Part shown: in pieces, positions 1 through 7,623 of the stretch
Layout of the letters: each line of letters begins with the position of its first letter
Numbering within the stretch: position 1 is the first letter of the stretch
Source: Acidobacteriota bacterium
GTDB lineage: Bacteria > Acidobacteriota > Terriglobia > Bryobacterales > Bryobacteraceae
DNA length: 37,233 nucleotides
Reading direction: 5' to 3'
Assembly (NCBI GenBank): GCA_016201205.1
Contig: JACQDF010000280.1
Span: forward strand, 1 to 37,233
The notes under the pieces: generated by a model
Databases searched by the model: none
Told to the model about the DNA's origin: nothing
What the model saw: the letters and a program-made list of their open reading frames with translations, nothing else
Translations under genes and position numbers: made by a program

Positions 1-83
1 GAAGAAGGAGCGACGGGATGCGGATGTCATGGCTGTTGGAGCAAGTCTACCGCAGTACACTTGGGATGGGAAGCGTCCCATGA
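1..83 (+). CDS. 3' end of an unrecognised upstream gene (partial)
   Basis: Reading from base 3, an open frame runs to a TGA at 81-83 and ends in ...MSWLLEQVYRSTLGMG-SVP. Its stop overlaps the likely start of the next gene as ATGA (80-83), the usual arrangement of translationally coupled genes. Only about 26 residues are visible, so no function can be given. The reading rests on the overlap alone and is not supported by a recognised domain. Confidence 0.35.
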   Translation, partial: RRSDGMRMSWLLEQVYRSTLGMGSVP

Positions 84-580
84 GCGAAGCAACCCCCGCG
101 ACGCGGTCGAAGATCCAGCGCCGTCGCCCTCCGCCGCAGTGGCGCCAGATCAACTTCCCAACCCGCGGCATCTCGCGTCTGAGCCCGCCGCGTCCCCGCC
201 GGCCGGTTCGGGAACGGGCCCGCGACGCATGGGACCGCGTGCGGGCGTTCATCCGCTCGCCGACGTTGTGGGCGCTGGTTGCGGCGTCGATGTTCGCCGT
301 GGCGTGGTACGTTCCAGCCGTTCTGGCGGCTCTGCTCAGCGCATTGTTCTTTCTGTTCCGCCCGCATTTCAAGCCGATTGTGTGCCGGCTGGACCTCGAG
401 TTCGGCACCGACTCGGCGGAGTTCCTGAGCACTCTTGCGGGCGCCACCGGCGTCCCCATCCTCGCCGGCAACCGGCTGGCGATCCTGAACAACGGCGCCG
501 AATTTTATCCTGCGATGCTGGACGCGATCGGGCGGGCGGCGTACACGATCACGATGGAGCAGTACATCTTCTCGGCCGGG
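80..580 (+). pseudogene. Phospholipase D / cardiolipin synthase-like protein, N-terminal part (split by insertion)
   Basis: This is the 5' part of a cardiolipin-synthase-like phospholipase D gene. The start at 80 is preferred over the ATG at 29 because it has a GGGAAG ribosome site seven bases upstream and an ATGA overlap with the preceding frame. A basic, proline-rich N-terminus is followed by a hydrophobic segment (LWALVAASMFAVAWYVPAVL and beyond), then the region leading into the first catalytic half, ending ITMEQYIFSAG. In this family that string runs directly into a glycine, acidic residue, V/I, G, K/R, R, F motif; here it is found 1.25 kb away at 1834. Beyond 580 the frame runs into foreign sequence and stops at 691. 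Active enzymes need two HKD motifs and neither lies in this part. The gene is broken. Confidence 0.8.
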
Positions 581-623
581 TTCCGGTTCTGTGAAACCGC
601 CAAGATTCAGTGCCACGAGATTG

Positions 624-652
624 ATACTATCATGGTACCGCCGGGGTGTCAA
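624..652 (-). promoter_or_regulatory. Strong sigma-70-type promoter in the inserted DNA
   Basis: On the minus strand TTGACA (652-647) and TAGTAT (629-624) are separated by exactly 17 bases. The -35 box is perfect and the -10 matches 5 of 6. It points out of the inserted block toward the left junction at 580, so whatever gene it served has been lost; it would now give antisense RNA over the 5' part of the phospholipase D gene. Confidence 0.6.
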
Positions 653-672
653 GTGGAGAAACTGGCGTGTTT

Positions 673-1494
673 TCACACCTGCAATGTCTGATCGTCTATA
701 CGCAAGCGCCCGTCTGCGACCATGTCTCGGACCACGGCAAGAAACCAGTTGATCGAGGCAACACGGCTGAGACCTAGTGCCTTCGCCATTGCCGACGTGC
801 GGATTCTACTGGTCAGGTACGCCGTCGCCAGTTCCTGCTGCTCCGCGCTGCTGCCGCCAAAATTCCGTCGTTTCTTTCTGCTGTCCGTTGCCTTGGCGCG
901 TTCGAGCAGGGTCTCTGGCGGCAGCAGAGCGACTGCGGATGATGCGGACGAGGCGCCTGTGCGCCGCCCTTGTCCCCGTCGAGGGTGCCGGCCGCCTTCC
1001 TCCCACGGCAGCGTCAGGACATTGGACACCAAGAAGATGGTCCGTTCCCGCTCCGGGCCCTGCTGTGGCACCAGACTGGTCCGCGCCGCCATCCCCGGTC
1101 GTACCGGCGCCGGAACGCTGTGGAACCGGGCCTCGATGCCCTCGAACACGGTCGTCTCCGTGCCGAGCTTGTCTGGCGGAAAGCCTGCCTTGACGAGGCT
1201 GTCCAGCCACAGGAAATAGTTCGTGCTCTTGTTCAGGCTGGTCTTGCCCCCTTTGGGGTCCGCTTCGATCCCCTTGCCGGACTTTCCCGGCACGAACCCG
1301 TCACCTACGCTGTAGTACTGCTCGTACTCGCCTTCCCCGTTGAGTGAGGTCACGCCGATCTTGACGGCGCAGATCGCGGTGGGCATCTTGCCGTTGTAGT
1401 CCCACATAACGACAGATGCTTCTGTGATCTTGTAGTCCCCGTCCGGGGCGACGCCACCTGACGAGAAATCTTCCAACCGCATACTGATGGACAT
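673..1494 (-). CDS. Hypothetical phage-type protein, possibly single-stranded DNA binding
   Basis: A 273-residue protein beginning MSISMRLEDFSSGG. The start at 1494 has a GGAAGGA ribosome site about eight bases upstream and lies five bases after the TAA of the helicase fragment; a longer frame to 1575 would run through a hairpin and promoter and is rejected. Residues 1-135 look like one compact beta-rich domain (PDGDYKITEASVVMWDYNGK, then a conserved-looking LVKAGFPPDKLG). A loose Arg/Gly/Ser linker follows, then a C-terminal helical part (about 215-273) with a helix-turn-helix look (TSAMAKALGLSRVASINWFL). Position right behind a replication-type helicase suggests a phage replication module and a single-stranded DNA-binding role, but I do not recognise the family with certainty. 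It appears intact although its surroundings are truncated. Confidence 0.6.
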   Translation of the reverse strand: MSISMRLEDFSSGGVAPDGDYKITEASVVMWDYNGKMPTAICAVKIGVTSLNGEGEYEQYYSVGDGFVPGKSGKGIEADPKGGKTSLNKSTNYFLWLDSLVKAGFPPDKLGTETTVFEGIEARFHSVPAPVRPGMAARTSLVPQQGPERERTIFLVSNVLTLPWEEGGRHPRRGQGRRTGASSASSAVALLPPETLLERAKATDSRKKRRNFGGSSAEQQELATAYLTSRIRTSAMAKALGLSRVASINWFLAVVRDMVADGRLRIDDQTLQV

Positions 1495-1529
1495 GTTTCT
1501 TATCCTTCCCTTTCTCGGATGGTTTTCCC

Positions 1530-1560
1530 GTGCCAGCCTGTTACGCGGACAGGCTGGCAC
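1530..1560 (-). promoter_or_regulatory. 12-bp perfect inverted repeat in the leader of the phage-type gene
   Basis: GTGCCAGCCTGT (1530-1541) and ACAGGCTGGCAC (1549-1560) are perfect complements around a 7-base loop. The repeat lies between the promoter at 1566-1594 and the start codon at 1494. It has no T-run, so an operator or RNA leader hairpin is more likely than a simple terminator. Confidence 0.6.
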
Positions 1561-1565
1561 CAAGA

Positions 1566-1594
1566 ACGATACCACAATGGTCTCACTATGTCAA
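1566..1594 (-). promoter_or_regulatory. Promoter of the phage-type gene at 673-1494
   Basis: Minus strand TTGACA (1594-1589), 17-base spacer, TATCGT (1571-1566). The -35 is perfect and the -10 matches at four positions. Transcription would begin near 1559, at the edge of the inverted repeat at 1530-1560. Just upstream is a direct repeat of TTGCAGCAGCAA (1603-1627), a possible binding site. Confidence 0.5.
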
Positions 1595-1833
1595 CACCTT
1601 GTTTGCAGCAGCAAATTGCAGCAGCAATGGACGGCGCCCATGACAGCGCGCTGAGGAACGAATCCGGTGCGTAGTCAGAGTACCGGGCGAGGAACCACTC
1701 CACGTTCCGGTCGATGATTATCGTCTCCGACCAATCGTCTGGTGCCCGGTTGCCCCTGCCGTGGGCCTGGACCAGCATCTGCATGGCGGAACTCGCCCAC
1801 AGGTCCGGATACAGCCGGGACCGCGCCATCGGG

Positions 1834-2318
1834 GAGGTGGGCAAACGATTCGCGGAGGCTTTTGCCGCCAGAGCGCAAGCGGGTGTGAGCGTCAAGCTGC
1901 TGCTGGATGCGGTCGGGGCGGCATCGATCGGCCGCGAGATTGCCGGCATCCTGAACGAGAGCGGCTGCCAACTGCGGTGGTTCCATCCCGTCCGCTGGTA
2001 CAACCTGCACCGGGTGAACAACCGCAATCATCGCAAGTCTCTCATCATCGACGGGCGGATCGCTTTTACGGGAGGCGCGGGCAGCGAGGATCACTGGCGC
2101 GGGCGCGCCCGGCGTCCCGGTGAATGGCGGGATTTGCAGATGCGTCTGGAAGGGCCCGGCGTGGTGACCTTGCAGACGGGGTTTGCATTCAACTGGCTCG
2201 AGACAACGGGAGAGGTGATCAGCGGGCCGCGTTACTATCCGGTGATCGAGCCGGCGGGCAACGTCGAGCTTCAAACGGTCGTCAGCTCGCCCAAAGGCGA
2301 CGTATACCGCGCTATCTG
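1834..2318 (+). pseudogene. Phospholipase D / cardiolipin synthase-like protein, middle part with first HKD motif
   Basis: Continuation of the gene that starts at 80, in the frame expected if the inserted block is removed: EVGKRFAEAFAARAQAGVSV, then KLLLDAVGAASIG. The first catalytic motif is present as HRKSLIID (H-x-K-x4-D) followed by GRIAFTGGAG. The match carries on through a conserved SSPKGDVYRAIW, after which the family would enter its second half. Instead the reading jumps at about 2313-2318 into an endonuclease/exonuclease/phosphatase sequence in another frame, so the second HKD half is deleted. No active enzyme can be made. Confidence 0.75.
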
Positions 2319-2679
2319 GCCGGTGGCTTGGGAATGCATGCCGTGCACGCCGAGGCAAGAAAGCTGCATGGAGGCGCATACGGCAACCTGCTGTTGTCGC
2401 GGTTTCCGGTCGCCCGGTCCAGCAACGTGGATATTACGCATTTCGGGCGTGAAGAGCGCAGTGTTCTGCGAGCGGATCTGCGGGTCGACGGCCGGCGTCT
2501 GCACATCTTCAATCTGCACCTGGGTACGGAAGCGGTATCCGGCGCTGCTGCCGTTGCTGCATCTGGACTACATCTACTTCGAGCACACACTGCGGGCCCG
2601 CGACGCTTTTTTTCATTCGAGCCGGCTGGCGCTGGTGGCGTCGAGCCACCTGCCGCTGGTGGCCGATTTCGTGCTGTAG
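2316..2679 (+). pseudogene. Endonuclease/exonuclease/phosphatase family remnant (YbhP-like)
   Basis: Two pieces of one EEP-fold protein in different frames. Piece one (about 2316-2528) reads LAGGLGMHAVHAEARKLHGG, AYGNLLLSRFPV and RRLHIFNLHLGT, typical of the middle of this metal-dependent family. Piece two (about 2530-2679) reads YPALLPLLHLDYIYF and ends ASSHLPLVADFVL, the C-terminal LDYI and SxHLP motifs with the catalytic histidine. The N-terminus and the section holding the GDFN motif are absent. In E. coli an EEP gene (ybhP), a cardiolipin synthase (clsB) and ybhN form one cluster, so a phospholipase D neighbour is expected. The stop TAG abuts the stop of the convergent amidohydrolase (TAGCTA, 2677-2682). 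Confidence 0.75.
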
Positions 2680-4005
2680 CTACTTCGCCTCCAGCCGCGC
2701 CATCATCTGCCGGATCTCGGAAGCGGGAAGCCAGCGGCCGCGCGCCATGACGCCGGCCTGGCGGCGGACATTCGAGACGTTCTCCAGAGGATTGGCGTCG
2801 AGCAGGATGAGATCAGCGCGACGGCCTGCCGTAATGGTTCCGAACTCGCTTTCGGCGTCGAAATAGATCGCCGGGTTGTGCGTGCCGGCGGCCAGCACTT
2901 CGTAGGGGCGCAGGCCGGCTCTCTGCATGTATTCGAGCTCACGCAGCAGCGAGAAGCCGGGCACCTGAAAGGTCTGCGGCGCATCCGAGCCCAGCAGCAC
3001 GCCCACGCCGGCCTTGGACAGCGCCAGCAGGATCCGGTCGCGCAGCGCGGCGTGGCGGCGGTTGGCATCGGCGTTGTTGAGCTGCTCAGAACGCTTGGTG
3101 ATTTGCGCCGCCCATTGGTCGATGGTTGCTTTGGGGACATACTTGAGCTCGGGACGCGCTTTGAGCTCTTCGAGATTCTCGGCGCAGATGAGGACGCGCC
3201 AGACGGTGAGCGTGGGCACCACCCAGGCTTTGGCGTCGAGAGTTGCTTTGACCAGGGCGGGCAGTTTCTTTTCGTCGATGTGATCGATCAGCTCGCGCGC
3301 CCGGGTGGCGTTGTCGGCGCTGCGGACTGGTGAGTTGTCCGCCTCCAGTGCATCGATGTAGTTATCCAGGTGATCGATGGCGCCCTGCCCCGAGCGGAGC
3401 GCGTGTTCGAGACCGACCGCGTCGGGGACGTGGCCGCCAAAGCGAATGCCCTGCTCTTTGGCCGCCGCGACAACGGCATCGTAAGCGGCCGGCGACAGTC
3501 CCTCCTGGATCTTGAGCAGATCGAAGCCCGCCTGTTTGTATTGGGGGACCAGCCGCCGGGCCTCGCCAGGCGTCTTCACCGTGCTGCCGCCGAAAGCGGG
3601 GCTGGCGATGTAGAGAGTGGGCCCCAGGATCTCGCCTTTGGCGACGCGCTCGCGGAGCTGCGGATGATGCGGCGCCCCCAGCATGCCGCGCGCGGTGGTG
3701 ACGCCGTTCAACACATAGAGCAAGAGCGTGTTCCTGGTCTGCTCCTCAGCGGCCTGCTGGGGAGGCACGTGGGCGTGCATCTCCGCGATCCCCGGGATCA
3801 GGAACTTGCCTTTGGCATCGATGCGGGTTGTGTGCGCGGGCAGCTTGATCTTCGAGGACGGGCCGACGTCCGCGATCCGGCCGTCGCGGACAACGACAGT
3901 GTGATTCTTGAGCACGCGCTCGCGATCCATCGGAATTACAGTGGCGTTGACGAAGGCAGTGGTCTGTGCGAACGCGCTGGCGGCCAGCGAGAGTAGAGCG
4001 ATCAT
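2680..4005 (-). CDS. Secreted amidohydrolase family protein (imidazolonepropionase-like)
   Basis: A 441-residue metal-dependent amidohydrolase with a signal peptide (MIALLSLAASAFAQ). An N-terminal beta-sandwich part (VNATVIPMDRERVLKNHTVV) leads to the metal-binding HxH in PGIAEMHAHV. Further expected ligands are visible: the lysine in FDLLKIQEG, histidines in GGHVPDA and AIDHLDNY, and the aspartate in LLGSDAP. The C-terminus carries the usual GRRADLILLDANPL element. The start has an excellent AAGGAGG site. Secreted members cleave small amide or ester bonds, often acting on dipeptides or cyclic amides; the substrate is unknown. It lies 59 bp behind the TonB receptor on the same strand, so uptake and hydrolysis of one nutrient is a reasonable guess. 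Confidence 0.88.
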   Translation of the reverse strand: MIALLSLAASAFAQTTAFVNATVIPMDRERVLKNHTVVVRDGRIADVGPSSKIKLPAHTTRIDAKGKFLIPGIAEMHAHVPPQQAAEEQTRNTLLLYVLNGVTTARGMLGAPHHPQLRERVAKGEILGPTLYIASPAFGGSTVKTPGEARRLVPQYKQAGFDLLKIQEGLSPAAYDAVVAAAKEQGIRFGGHVPDAVGLEHALRSGQGAIDHLDNYIDALEADNSPVRSADNATRARELIDHIDEKKLPALVKATLDAKAWVVPTLTVWRVLICAENLEELKARPELKYVPKATIDQWAAQITKRSEQLNNADANRRHAALRDRILLALSKAGVGVLLGSDAPQTFQVPGFSLLRELEYMQRAGLRPYEVLAAGTHNPAIYFDAESEFGTITAGRRADLILLDANPLENVSNVRRQAGVMARGRWLPASEIRQMMARLEAK

Positions 4006-4064
4006 GTTGCGGCCTCCTTGAGTCGTTGAGCCACAGCATACTACGGATGAGAAGGCGGCTGGGG

Positions 4065-7000
4065 TTAAAACGTCAGCCGCAACCCCAACTGAATCCTCCG
4101 CGCATCGAGCGCGCTCGTCAGCCGCCCGAACAGCGCGTTCGTGTTCACCCCTTGCCGGTTCGGCGAGAATGTCGTGCTGGGGTTGTTGTAATTGACGTGA
4201 TTGATTGCGTTGAACGCTTCCGCGCGGAATTCCAGCTTGAAGCGCTCCGTGATTCGGAAATCCCTGAAGGCTGAAAGGGCAATGTCCACCAGCCCGGGTC
4301 CGCGCGTCTTTGGCAGCGAGCGCGGCGCATTGCCAACGGTGAAATCGGCCGGGTTGCGGAACGCATCCGTGTCGAACCAGCGTGTGACGCCCGGTTCCGG
4401 CAGAGTCGGGTCGCGGATGACATCCGGAAAATTGATGCCGGTAAAGTTGTTGGCGCCGCGCACCTGAAGCGGTATTCCATTCTCGAGCGTGGCGATGCCA
4501 TTCACCTGCCAGCCGGCAACAAGATGCCGGGGCACGCCGTGCAGGTTCCCGCCGAACGGAAGCTCGTACACGCCGCTGATCACTGCGCGCTCGGAAACGT
4601 CGTTCTGGTCAATGGCGCGCTCGAGCCGCCGGTTGAAGCGCCCGAGCCGGAACTCACCAATGGCGCCGCTGCTGCCGGCCGATGAGAACGAATCGTTGAT
4701 CTGCTTGCTGTTGGTGTAGGAGAGCAACATGCTCAGCCCGTTCGAGTAGCGGCGCTCGACGGTGACTTGAAGCGAATGGTAGATGCTCGAGGAGCCGTGA
4801 TTGGCATAGGTGGTGATCCCGAGATAGTCGGACAGCGGGAGCAGCGTCTGCGAGCGGGCAATCGTTCGTCCGGAGAGCGCCCCGGTGGTGATCTGGCCGA
4901 AGAAAGGATTGGGGACCTGATCCTGAAGCTGCAAGCCGAGCTGGTAGTGCACCGGGTCGATCTGGTTGAGGTTGTAGTTTGCCCCGAACAGCTTGCTGCC
5001 TTTGCTGCCTGCATAGCTGGCGGAGACCACCCACCGGCCCGGCAGCTCGCGCTGCAAAGTGAAGTTCCATTGCTGAAGGTACGGCGCCGGCGCATGCCGG
5101 TCCTGATAGCGAACGCCCTGTCCGCGGAACGCGGAAGGGCCTCCTTGCGGCCCGAGAGGCACAATCAGCGATGCCGGCCCCTGGCTGAATTGGAAGGCTT
5201 TGATCGGACCGCCGCCGGGCGGCACAAACGGCGTCACCGCGGAGAAGCCCAGCGAGTTCGAGTCATCGCCCTGTGTGTCGCCGGATTCGGTCAGCAGATA
5301 GAGCAGCCCGTAGCCGGCCCGGAGCGCGGTCTTGCCGTCCCCCGTCAGGTCATAGGCCAGACCGAAGCGGGGGCCGAAGTTGTTGTAGTCGCGATCGACG
5401 AAGTTCCTCGGGCTGGTGACGCCGCCGTAAGTGAGCACGCCGGCCAGCCGCGTTTCGGAGTTGGTCACAAAAGGATCGAAGTTCGAGAAGCGATTCCAGC
5501 GCTCGGCGGGCGTGCTGGCCAGGTCATACCGCAGGCCGAGGTTCAGTGTGAGCCGCCGCGTCATTTTGAAATCGTCCTGGAGGTAGAGTCCGGTGGACCA
5601 GGTGTGGAATGAGAAGAATGGTGAGAACTCCTGCTGCCCGCTCGAGACCTCACCCAGCAGAAACGTGGCCATTCCGATGCCGGTGCCGGCGGGACGTTGC
5701 GGATCGCCAGTGAGGCCGGCGGAGAAATTGAAATTGCCGGAGAGGTTGCGGAACAGGCCCCAGTTCAGGCGGTTCCAGCGCTGGTCGAGGCCCGCCTTGA
5801 GCGTGTGTTTGCCTCTCACCAGGCTGACGCTGTCAGCGGCCTGGATGGTGTGCTGTGCGCGGTGGCCGGCCGCGAACGTCGAAGCGCCCAGGGCCAATTC
5901 GCCGCTGATGTTGACGCCTGGGAACAAGTCTTGCGGAAAGATCTTCGGCAGGCCCAGCTTTTCCGGCCAGTTCTGCCCGAAACTCGGATGCAGGAACGGC
6001 AGGTCCTGCCGCGTTGCATTGGCCTTGAATTCGTTGATCAGCGTGGGCGTGAAGACGTGCGTTTCGGTGAGGACGGCGTTGTGGTTGTCGCGCTGGTCGC
6101 GGCGGGCGAATGTGTCGGGGTCCGCCGGCCCCAGTCCCCAGCCGCTGCCCTGCCGCGTGTTGCGAGTCACCGAGTAACGGAAGAAGAAGCTGTCCTTCTC
6201 CGAGAAGCGATGGTCCGCGCGGAGATTGGTGACGCCCTGATTCACGGGGGTTGCGGCCAGAGAGAGGAAATTCAGCGAATTGGTCAGCGGGTCTTCCGGA
6301 GTCGCGTTCGGTTTCGGCATGAACTCCAGGACCTTGAGCGACACTGCATCCATGCGGTTGCGCGGAACGAGATTGCCCGCAAGCGGGTCCCGAACGAAGC
6401 CGCTGCCGGCAGGGTTCGCACGCGTGGTGGCCGGATCAAAGATCGGGATGAGCGCGCCCCGGCCGTCCAGCGTGCGCGTGAAATCGCCGTTGCGTTCGAG
6501 TTCGGTGGGAACGGTGGCGCGGCGCAACGTCGAGGTGCGGTGACGCCACTGCTCGTAGCCGGCAAAGAAAAAGGTGCGGTTTTTGCCGTTGTAGAGCTTG
6601 GGAATCAGCACCGGACCGCCCGCCGTGCCGCCAAACTGGTTGTACCGCAGGACCGGCTTGATGCGGCCGGTGAGCGGATCGCGCTGCGTCGAGTAGGCGT
6701 AGCGGGCATCGAGTGCGTCGTTGCGCAGGAATTCGTAGAGCGAGCCATGGAATTCGTTTGTGCCGGCCTTGGTGGCGACGTTGACGACACCGCCGGAGGT
6801 CTGGCCGAATTCAGCCTTGAGCGAATTCGTCTCGACTTTGAACTCCTGGATGGCGTCCACCATCGGCACCACCGAGATCTCGTTGTGCACGGGAACAGTG
6901 TTCATGCCTCCGTCGACGAAGAACTGGTTGCCGTAAATGGGCCCCCCGTTAAACGAAATCTGTGAGAAGCCCTGATTGGTGATCTCGCCGAAGCCGTCGG

Positions 7001-7484
7001 TGGCGCGGCTGATGGGACGAACGCCCGCTACGATCTTGACGAGATTGAAAACATGGCGGCCGTTCAGAGGCAGCTCTTCGATGCGCTGCTGCTCGACGAC
7101 CGTGCCGAGAGTCGCCTCTTCAGTCCGGACGCGCGAAACCTCGCCGGTGACGGTGACGGTTTCGGTGAGGGCTCCGACATCGAGGGTGATTTCCAGGCGC
7201 AGCCGCTGGGCGACTTCGAGCGTGACCGGGCCGCGGCGAAAGGTCTTAAAGCCCTCCTTCGATGCGCTGATTTCATAGGCGCCCACCGGAAGGTTCGGAA
7301 CGGTGTAGGCGCCATCCTCCGCGCTGACAGCGCGGAAGGTGAGGTTGGTGCTGGTTTGACGGGCGACGATTTCCACGCCCGGGATGCGAGCTTGCTGCGT
7401 GTCCATCACAATCCCGGTGATGGCTCCTTGCGGAGATTGAGCAAAGCCCGCGGTGGCCAGCAGAGCGACACAGATCCGGAACAT
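4065..7484 (-). CDS. TonB-dependent receptor with carboxypeptidase-regulatory-like N-terminal domain
   Basis: A 1,139-residue outer-membrane protein of the Oar-like group abundant in Acidobacteriota. The start at 7484 (MFRICVALLATAGFAQ, signal peptide) has a GGAGGG site; the frame extends to 7565 but runs through its own leader. Residues ~20-100 form the carboxypeptidase-regulatory-like beta-sandwich (GAITGIVMDTQQARIPG to GFKTFRRGPV). The plug domain follows (VVEQQRIEELPLNGRHVFNL), then a long beta-barrel rich in Tyr/Phe/Asn, ending RRIQLGLRLTF with the terminal phenylalanine used for outer-membrane assembly. Ligand unknown; such receptors import polysaccharide or peptide fragments. A stem (GCGGCTG 4055-4061 with CAGCCGC 4074-4080) overlaps its 3' end. 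The leader contains one copy of the 37-bp repeat. Confidence 0.92.
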   Translation of the reverse strand: MFRICVALLATAGFAQSPQGAITGIVMDTQQARIPGVEIVARQTSTNLTFRAVSAEDGAYTVPNLPVGAYEISASKEGFKTFRRGPVTLEVAQRLRLEITLDVGALTETVTVTGEVSRVRTEEATLGTVVEQQRIEELPLNGRHVFNLVKIVAGVRPISRATDGFGEITNQGFSQISFNGGPIYGNQFFVDGGMNTVPVHNEISVVPMVDAIQEFKVETNSLKAEFGQTSGGVVNVATKAGTNEFHGSLYEFLRNDALDARYAYSTQRDPLTGRIKPVLRYNQFGGTAGGPVLIPKLYNGKNRTFFFAGYEQWRHRTSTLRRATVPTELERNGDFTRTLDGRGALIPIFDPATTRANPAGSGFVRDPLAGNLVPRNRMDAVSLKVLEFMPKPNATPEDPLTNSLNFLSLAATPVNQGVTNLRADHRFSEKDSFFFRYSVTRNTRQGSGWGLGPADPDTFARRDQRDNHNAVLTETHVFTPTLINEFKANATRQDLPFLHPSFGQNWPEKLGLPKIFPQDLFPGVNISGELALGASTFAAGHRAQHTIQAADSVSLVRGKHTLKAGLDQRWNRLNWGLFRNLSGNFNFSAGLTGDPQRPAGTGIGMATFLLGEVSSGQQEFSPFFSFHTWSTGLYLQDDFKMTRRLTLNLGLRYDLASTPAERWNRFSNFDPFVTNSETRLAGVLTYGGVTSPRNFVDRDYNNFGPRFGLAYDLTGDGKTALRAGYGLLYLLTESGDTQGDDSNSLGFSAVTPFVPPGGGPIKAFQFSQGPASLIVPLGPQGGPSAFRGQGVRYQDRHAPAPYLQQWNFTLQRELPGRWVVSASYAGSKGSKLFGANYNLNQIDPVHYQLGLQLQDQVPNPFFGQITTGALSGRTIARSQTLLPLSDYLGITTYANHGSSSIYHSLQVTVERRYSNGLSMLLSYTNSKQINDSFSSAGSSGAIGEFRLGRFNRRLERAIDQNDVSERAVISGVYELPFGGNLHGVPRHLVAGWQVNGIATLENGIPLQVRGANNFTGINFPDVIRDPTLPEPGVTRWFDTDAFRNPADFTVGNAPRSLPKTRGPGLVDIALSAFRDFRITERFKLEFRAEAFNAINHVNYNNPSTTFSPNRQGVNTNALFGRLTSALDARRIQLGLRLTF

Positions 7485-7490
7485 GGTCAA

Positions 7491-7527
7491 CCCTCCCCTG
7501 CTTTGGCTGAGAACGATTGTATCGAAT
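7491..7527. repeat. 37-bp direct repeat, copy 1 (leader of the TonB receptor)
   Basis: Starts CCCTCCCCTGCTTTGGCTGA and ends ATCGAAT; 35 of 37 bases equal 9008-9044 in the same orientation. Read on the minus strand this copy holds the GGAGGG ribosome site of the receptor and a TACAAT -10-like box. The two copies bound the toxin-antitoxin island. Confidence 0.8.
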
Positions 7528-7535
7528 TGCGTTGT

Positions 7536-7592
7536 CCCCAACAGTGCGTTACAGGCGGCGGCCAAAACCGGGCCGCGCCGGGGTCGTTAGCC
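7536..7592 (+). other. attC-like recombination site 1 (degenerate)
   Basis: Begins CCCCAAC and ends GTTAGCC (7586-7592), resembling the outer RYYYAAC and GTTRRRY boxes of integron attC sites. Between them lies a GC-rich imperfect hairpin (GGCGGCGGCC, spacer AAAACCG, GGCCGCGCC). The bases after the 3' box (GTCGTTAGCCCGACGGCC) closely match those after site 2, showing common origin. The inner 3' arm seen in site 2 (GAACGCC) is missing, so this copy is probably decayed. Confidence 0.45.
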
Positions 7593-7623
7593 CGACGGCC
7601 GAATCGAAGCCTGGCGAAAGTAA

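Larger units (their letters stand above)
1500..1829 (-). pseudogene. C-terminal fragment of a DinG/XPD-type superfamily 2 helicase
   Basis: Read on the minus strand from the right junction: YPDLWASSAMQMLVQAHGRG, NRAPDDW, ETIIIDRNVEWFLARYSDY, then APDSFLSAL. This is the end of helicase motif VI (Q, GR, R) and the following tail of DinG/XPD/Rad3-like helicases, which usually read LVQ-x-x-GR-x-x-R-x-x-DD followed by an ILD strand and a PxWF-type element. Everything before the last ~90 residues is missing, cut exactly where the phospholipase D frame resumes. The frame stays open to a TAA at 1500-1502, but its last ~40 residues span a promoter and a hairpin and look non-coding. Such helicases are common in phage replication modules. 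Confidence 0.7.
581..1833. mobile_element. Inserted phage-type DNA fragment, 1,253 bp
   Basis: This block interrupts the phospholipase D frame. Removing 581-1833 joins codon GGG (578-580) to GAG (1834) and restores IFSAG-EVGKRFAEAF in frame. The four bases CGGG occur at 577-580 and again at 1830-1833, which could be a short target duplication or microhomology at a non-homologous joint. Inside, on the minus strand, are the 3' end of a DinG/XPD-type helicase, two promoters with perfect TTGACA boxes, a hairpin and one whole gene. There is no transposase, integrase or terminal inverted repeat, so it is a fragment and not a self-contained element. A chimeric assembly near a contig end would look the same and cannot be excluded from sequence. 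Confidence 0.75.

Noticed and set aside
673..1575. Longer version of the phage-type protein starting at 1575
   Set aside because: The added 27 residues would be encoded by the hairpin and leader between the promoter and the well-placed ribosome site of ATG 1494.
1603..1627. Direct repeat of TTGCAGCAGCAA considered as an iteron array
   Set aside because: Only two units one base apart. It could be an operator half but is too little to call an origin.
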